9,023 nt of DNA from assembly GCA_035264765.1 (NCBI GenBank), contig DATFPQ010000135.1:1-9023 (forward strand). The letters are read 5' to 3'. Within the stretch, counting starts at the first letter, position 1; the number at the start of each line of letters is the position of its first letter. Made by a program: the position numbers and the translations under genes. The notes under the pieces were generated by a model. The model ran no database searches. It had not been told where the DNA came from and saw only the letters and a program-made list of their open reading frames with translations. Of this stretch, positions 5,928 through 9,023 are shown in pieces. This stretch comes from DATFPQ01 sp035264765. GTDB lineage: Bacteria; Actinomycetota; Actinomycetes; Actinomycetales; Angustibacteraceae.

Positions 5928-5933
5928 TAGGCT
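5928..5933 (+). promoter_or_regulatory. -10 box of a probable leaderless pncB promoter
   Basis: TAGGCT, then 6 nt (CGGGCC), then the pncB GTG at 5940. It is the same hexamer as before murI and shares the 59-bp intergenic space with the clpS promoter. I recognise no operator, such as an obvious palindrome for an NAD repressor. Confidence 0.5.
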
Positions 5934-5939
5934 CGGGCC

Positions 5940-7271
5940 GTGACCGGCTCCCCCCACGCGACGCCCGCAGCCACGCCCAGCACCGCGCTGCTCACCGACC
6001 ACTACGAGCTGACCATGCTGGAGGCGGCGCTGCGCAGCGGAGCGGCGCACCGACGCAGTGTGTTCGAGGTGTTCGCCCGACGGCTCCCCGACGGGCGGCG
6101 GTACGGCGTCGTCGCGGGCACCGGCCGGCTGCTGGACGCCATCGAGGCGTTCCGGTTCGACGACGCGGTGCTCGGCCGGCTCAGCGACGCGTCGGTCGTG
6201 GACGACGCCACGCTGGACTGGCTGCAGGGCTACCGCTTCGCAGGGTCGGTGTGGGGCTACGCCGAGGGCGACTGCTTCTTCCCCGGCTCCCCGCTGCTCG
6301 TCGTGGAGGGCACGTTCGCCGAGGCGGTACTGCTCGAGACGCTCGTGCTGAGCATCCTGAACCACGACTGCGCGGTGGCGTCCGCGGCGAGCCGGATGAT
6401 CTCCGCAGCGTGCGAACGGCCGTGCATCGAGATGGGGTCACGGCGCACGCACGAGGAGGCTGCGGTCGCTGCCGCGCGTGCCGCCTACGTCGCCGGCTTC
6501 GCGATGACCAGCAACCTGGAGGCCGGGCGGCGCTACGGCGTCCCGACGACCGGCACCAGCGCGCACGCCTTCACGCTGCTGCACGACGACGAGCGGCAGG
6601 CGTTCGAGGCGCAGGTGGCCAGCCTCGGCCCGGGCACCACACTGCTGGTCGACACCTACGACGTCCCCACCGCCGTGCGGGCCGCCGTGGAGGTGGCCGG
6701 TCCCGGCCTCGGCGCCGTCCGGCTGGACTCCGGCGACCTGCTGGTGCAGACCCGCGAGGTGCGCCAGCAGCTGGACGAGCTCGGCGCCACGGGCACCCGC
6801 ATTCTCGTCACGAGCGACCTGGAAGAGCACGCCATCGCCGCGCTCGCCGCCGCACCCGTCGACGGCTACGGCGTGGGGACGTCGCTGGTCACCGGCTCGG
6901 GCGCACCCACCGCCGGGCTGGTCTACAAGCTGGTGTCACGGGCCGCGGACGACGGCACGATGGTGCCCGTGGCCAAGGCCAGCAAGGACAAGCTGAGCGT
7001 CGGCGGTCGCAAGTGGGCGCTGCGGCGCCGCGACGCCAAGGGCGTGGCGGAGGCCGAGGTGATCGGCATCGCGCGGTGCCCCACGGACGACGGGAACGAC
7101 CGCCCCCTGCTCGTCGACCTGGTCAAGGACGGCGAGGTCGTCGGCGGCGAGCCGCTCGACGCGGCCCGGGACCGGCACGCCGCCACGCTCGCCGAGCTGC
7201 CGCCGTCTGCGCTGCAGCTGTCCCGCGGCGAGCCCGCGATTCCCACGGTGTACGAGAGGGAGGACCGATGA
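5940..7271 (+). CDS. pncB: Nicotinate phosphoribosyltransferase
   Basis: PncB joins nicotinate and PRPP to make nicotinate mononucleotide, the committing step of the Preiss-Handler route to NAD, with ATP hydrolysis in most members. The 443-residue product matches the actinobacterial form in length. It shows LLTDHYELTMLEAAL (17-31), FEVFARRLPDGRRYGVVAG (42-60), EMGSRRTHEEAAVAAARAA (164-182), EAGRRYGVPTTGTSAHAF (194-211), LLVDTYD (235-241), AVRLDSGDL (259-267), ILVTSDLEE (288-296) and GVGTSLVTG (311-319) for substrate and phosphate binding. H209 in GTSAHAF is the likely equivalent of the phosphorylated His known in Salmonella PncB. The GTG at 5940 is supported by a TAGGCT box 6 nt upstream. The end overlaps pncA as ATGA. 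In M. tuberculosis pncB1 (Rv1330c) is likewise divergent from clpS. Confidence 0.96.
   Translation: MTGSPHATPAATPSTALLTDHYELTMLEAALRSGAAHRRSVFEVFARRLPDGRRYGVVAGTGRLLDAIEAFRFDDAVLGRLSDASVVDDATLDWLQGYRFAGSVWGYAEGDCFFPGSPLLVVEGTFAEAVLLETLVLSILNHDCAVASAASRMISAACERPCIEMGSRRTHEEAAVAAARAAYVAGFAMTSNLEAGRRYGVPTTGTSAHAFTLLHDDERQAFEAQVASLGPGTTLLVDTYDVPTAVRAAVEVAGPGLGAVRLDSGDLLVQTREVRQQLDELGATGTRILVTSDLEEHAIAALAAAPVDGYGVGTSLVTGSGAPTAGLVYKLVSRAADDGTMVPVAKASKDKLSVGGRKWALRRRDAKGVAEAEVIGIARCPTDDGNDRPLLVDLVKDGEVVGGEPLDAARDRHAATLAELPPSALQLSRGEPAIPTVYEREDR
7257..7264 (+). promoter_or_regulatory. Shine-Dalgarno of pncA inside the end of pncB
   Basis: AGGGAGGA lies just before the ATG at 7268, with a spacing of 3-4 nt, within the last codons of pncB. 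It is the strongest ribosome site in the window and supports re-initiation at the ATGA overlap. Confidence 0.7.
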
Positions 7272-7855
7272 CCGGCCGCGCGCTTGTCGTCGTGGACGTC
7301 CAGCCCGACTTCTGCGAGGGAGGGGCGCTCGGCGTGCGCGGCGGCAACGACGTCGCCGAGGCCGTCGCCGAGGTCGTCCGGGAGCGGGACTACGCCTTCG
7401 TCGTAGCGACCCTCGACTGGCACGTCGACCCCGGCGACCACTTCAGCGACACACCGGACTTCGTGTCGTCGTGGCCGCCGCACTGCCGCGCCGGGTCACC
7501 GGGCGCCGCGCTGCACCCGGCGCTGAAGCTGGACCGGATCGACGCGACGTTCCAGAAGGGGGAGCACGCCGCGGCGTACTCCGGATTCGAGGGGACGACC
7601 GGCGGCACGCCGGGAGCCCGGGTCGGCCTCGCCGACTGGCTGCGCTCCCACCGCGTCACCGAGATCGACGTCGTGGGGATCGCGACCGACTACTGCGTGC
7701 GGGCGACCGCGCTGGACGCCGTGAGCGCCGGCTTCCGCACCCGCGTGCTGCTCGGCCTCACCGCGGGCGTCGCCCGGGCGAGCACCGACCGCGCGCTCGA
7801 GGAGCTGCGCGCGGCCGGTGCCGAGCTGATCGGCCAGCCGGTCGTTAGGTCGTGA
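7268..7855 (+). CDS. pncA: Nicotinamidase (isochorismatase-fold amidohydrolase)
   Basis: PncA deamidates nicotinamide to nicotinate and ammonia, producing the substrate of the preceding PncB. In mycobacteria it also activates pyrazinamide. The 195-residue product has the Asp-Lys-Cys triad: D10 in VVVDVQPDF, K97 in TFQKGEHAAAYSGF and C143 in GIATDYCVRATALDA. The metal site is also present: D50 and H52 in TLDWHVDPGDHF, with H58, plus H72 in WPPHC. The cis-peptide region GIATDYCV is typical of nicotinamidases and not of general isochorismatases. Length is close to the 186-residue M. tuberculosis enzyme. The ATG at 7268 overlaps the pncB stop by 4 nt and has its own strong Shine-Dalgarno, so pncB-pncA is one operon. 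The convergent neighbour ends 37 nt beyond its stop, and I see no clear terminator hairpin in that gap (7856-7892). Confidence 0.95.
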   Translation: MTGRALVVVDVQPDFCEGGALGVRGGNDVAEAVAEVVRERDYAFVVATLDWHVDPGDHFSDTPDFVSSWPPHCRAGSPGAALHPALKLDRIDATFQKGEHAAAYSGFEGTTGGTPGARVGLADWLRSHRVTEIDVVGIATDYCVRATALDAVSAGFRTRVLLGLTAGVARASTDRALEELRAAGAELIGQPVVRS

Positions 7856-7892
7856 CCACTTCCGGTCGACACCTATCGAGGGTTCCGGAGGC

Positions 7893-9023
7893 CTACTCGG
7901 ACGTCGAGGCCGTACCCGGGCCGGACCTGCCGCCCGCCCAGCTCCAGGCGTACGCGCCGTCGTCCACCGCGGCACCGCCCTCACCAAGCTCGAGCGGGCG
8001 GAAGGTGTCGACCATCACGGCCAGCTCGTCGAAGTAGTCCTTGCCCAGCGCGCGCTGCACCGCTCCCGGCTGCGGTCCGTGGCTGTGCCCACCGGGGTGC
8101 AGGGACACCGACCCCACGCCGATGCCGCTGCCACGGCGGGCCTCGTAGTCCCCGGCCACGTAGAACATGACCTCGTCGCTGTCGACGTTGGAGTGGTAGT
8201 AGGGCACGGGGACCGCGAGCGGGTGGTAGTCGACCTTCCGGGGCACGAAGGCGCACACCACGAAGCTGCCGCCCTCGAACACCTGGTGCACCGGCGGCGG
8301 CTGGTGCACGCGTCCGGTGATCGGCTCGAAGTCGGACACGTTGAAGGTGTACGGGTACAGGCAGCCGTCCCAGCCGACGACGTCGAACGGGTGCGTCGCG
8401 TGGACGACGACGCTGCCGGCCACCCCGCCCGGCCCGGGCCCACGGTGCTTGGTGAGCACCTCGACGTCCGCTCCCTCCGCCAGCAGCGGCTGCTGCGGCC
8501 CGTGCAGGTCGCGCTCGCAGTAGGGGCTGTGCTCCAGCAGCTGGCCGAACCGTGACAGGTACCGGCGCGGCGGTGCCACGTGGCTGTTGGCCTCCAGGCA
8601 GTAGGCGCGCAACGGGCCGAGGCGCTCGACGTCCCGCGGTAACCACCGGTGCACCGTCGTCCGCGGAAGGACCACGAAGTCGCCGCTGCGGGCCTCGAGC
8701 GCACCGAACACCGTCTCGACAGTTGCCGCGCCGGACTCGACGTACACGACCTCGTCGCCGATGGCGTTGCGGTAGAAGGGAGATGGGCTGTCGCCCACCG
8801 CATAGCAGATGCGGACGTCGGCGTTGCCCAGCACCAGGCGACGGCTCTGGACGACGTCCGAGCCGCGCCACCGGGCGTCCGGCCCGTCGCCAGGGAACAG
8901 GTCGTGCAGCCGCAGGTGGAACGGGCGCAGCGGGTGGTTCGCCCGGGTCGCGAGGTCCGGCAGCTGCCAGGGACGCGCGTCGGTGATCGCCGAGGGGATC
9001 TCCCGGTGGTACAGCAGCGAGGA
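7893..9023 (-). CDS. hmgA: Homogentisate 1,2-dioxygenase family cupin (5' end beyond window)
   Basis: The enzyme opens the ring of homogentisate to maleylacetoacetate in tyrosine/phenylalanine breakdown, using non-heme iron. The minus-strand frame is open from the window edge (base 9023) to TAG at 7893, giving 376 residues; the family pattern suggests some 40-50 N-terminal residues are missing. Visible blocks are SSLLYHREIPSAI (1-13), GDEVVYVESGAATVETVFG (89-107, first cupin), EANSHVAPPRRYLSRFGQLL (144-163), VVGWDGCLYPYTFNV (215-229), HQVFEGGSFVVCAFVPRKVD (246-265) and YYHSNVDSDEVMFYVAGDY (275-293). The last carries H277 and E284 as likely iron ligands, and LHPGGHSHGPQPG (308-320) supplies the third His. 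The YHSNVDxDE form differs from the YHRNCMSE of the human enzyme and marks the bacterial branch. A related cupin dioxygenase on another aromatic substrate is possible. No catabolic partner is visible in the window. Confidence 0.85.
   Translation of the reverse strand, partial: SSLLYHREIPSAITDARPWQLPDLATRANHPLRPFHLRLHDLFPGDGPDARWRGSDVVQSRRLVLGNADVRICYAVGDSPSPFYRNAIGDEVVYVESGAATVETVFGALEARSGDFVVLPRTTVHRWLPRDVERLGPLRAYCLEANSHVAPPRRYLSRFGQLLEHSPYCERDLHGPQQPLLAEGADVEVLTKHRGPGPGGVAGSVVVHATHPFDVVGWDGCLYPYTFNVSDFEPITGRVHQPPPVHQVFEGGSFVVCAFVPRKVDYHPLAVPVPYYHSNVDSDEVMFYVAGDYEARRGSGIGVGSVSLHPGGHSHGPQPGAVQRALGKDYFDELAVMVDTFRPLELGEGGAAVDDGAYAWSWAGGRSGPGTASTSE

Noticed and set aside
6251..7855. A 534-codon plus-strand frame that appears to fuse an Arg/Gly-rich protein to nicotinamidase.
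   Set aside because: The first 339 codons are an out-of-frame read of pncB. The real pncA starts at ATG 7268 with its own Shine-Dalgarno and the family's normal length.
7856..7892. A bidirectional terminator between convergent pncA and the dioxygenase gene.
   Set aside because: The 37-nt gap holds only short self-complementary bits such as GTCGAC and TCCGGA, with no stable stem or T-tract.

Overview
The window comes from a high-GC Gram-positive bacterium (Actinomycetota). The evidence is the very GC-rich coding sequence, the frequent GTG starts, TAnnnT boxes placed 6-7 nt before start codons as in leaderless actinobacterial promoters, and a gene order close to the Mycobacterium tuberculosis Rv1330c-Rv1341 block. 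The genus cannot be named from the sequence alone.

Layout. Bases 1-366 (minus) hold the 5' end of a membrane-anchored protein, probably a sulfite-oxidase-like molybdopterin enzyme. Bases 486-3505 (minus) are a compact operon transcribed murI -> metallo-beta-lactamase-fold phosphodiesterase -> rph -> rdgB, with 4-nt GTGA overlaps at two junctions and a 10-nt gap at the third. Bases 3506-4917 are an accessory island holding a tandem 16-mer, three hairpin repeats and a frameshifted AbiEi/DUF559-type gene on the plus strand. Bases 4918-5880 (minus) are clpS followed by a DUF2017 gene. A 59-bp divergent promoter region (5881-5939) separates clpS from the plus-strand pair pncB-pncA (5940-7855). Bases 7893-9023 (minus, convergent) carry a homogentisate 1,2-dioxygenase family gene that runs off the right edge.

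How the genes work together. pncA and pncB form a translationally coupled NAD salvage pair: nicotinamide to nicotinate, then to nicotinate mononucleotide. clpS supplies the N-degron adaptor of the ClpAP/ClpCP protease. The murI operon combines D-glutamate supply for peptidoglycan, a likely nucleotide-cleaving MBL enzyme, 3'-end processing of tRNA, and removal of non-canonical purine NTPs. 

The most unusual part is the island between DUF2017 and murI. In M. tuberculosis this position holds Rv1333, mec, cysO, cysM and a rhomboid gene. Here it holds a gene broken by two small duplications (5 bp and 2 bp) whose removal restores a 319-codon frame. It lies between two 67-nt direct copies of a hairpin repeat (about 88% identical by eye), with a shorter related hairpin just inside the right copy. 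I see no tRNA, rRNA, CRISPR array, IS transposase or replication origin.
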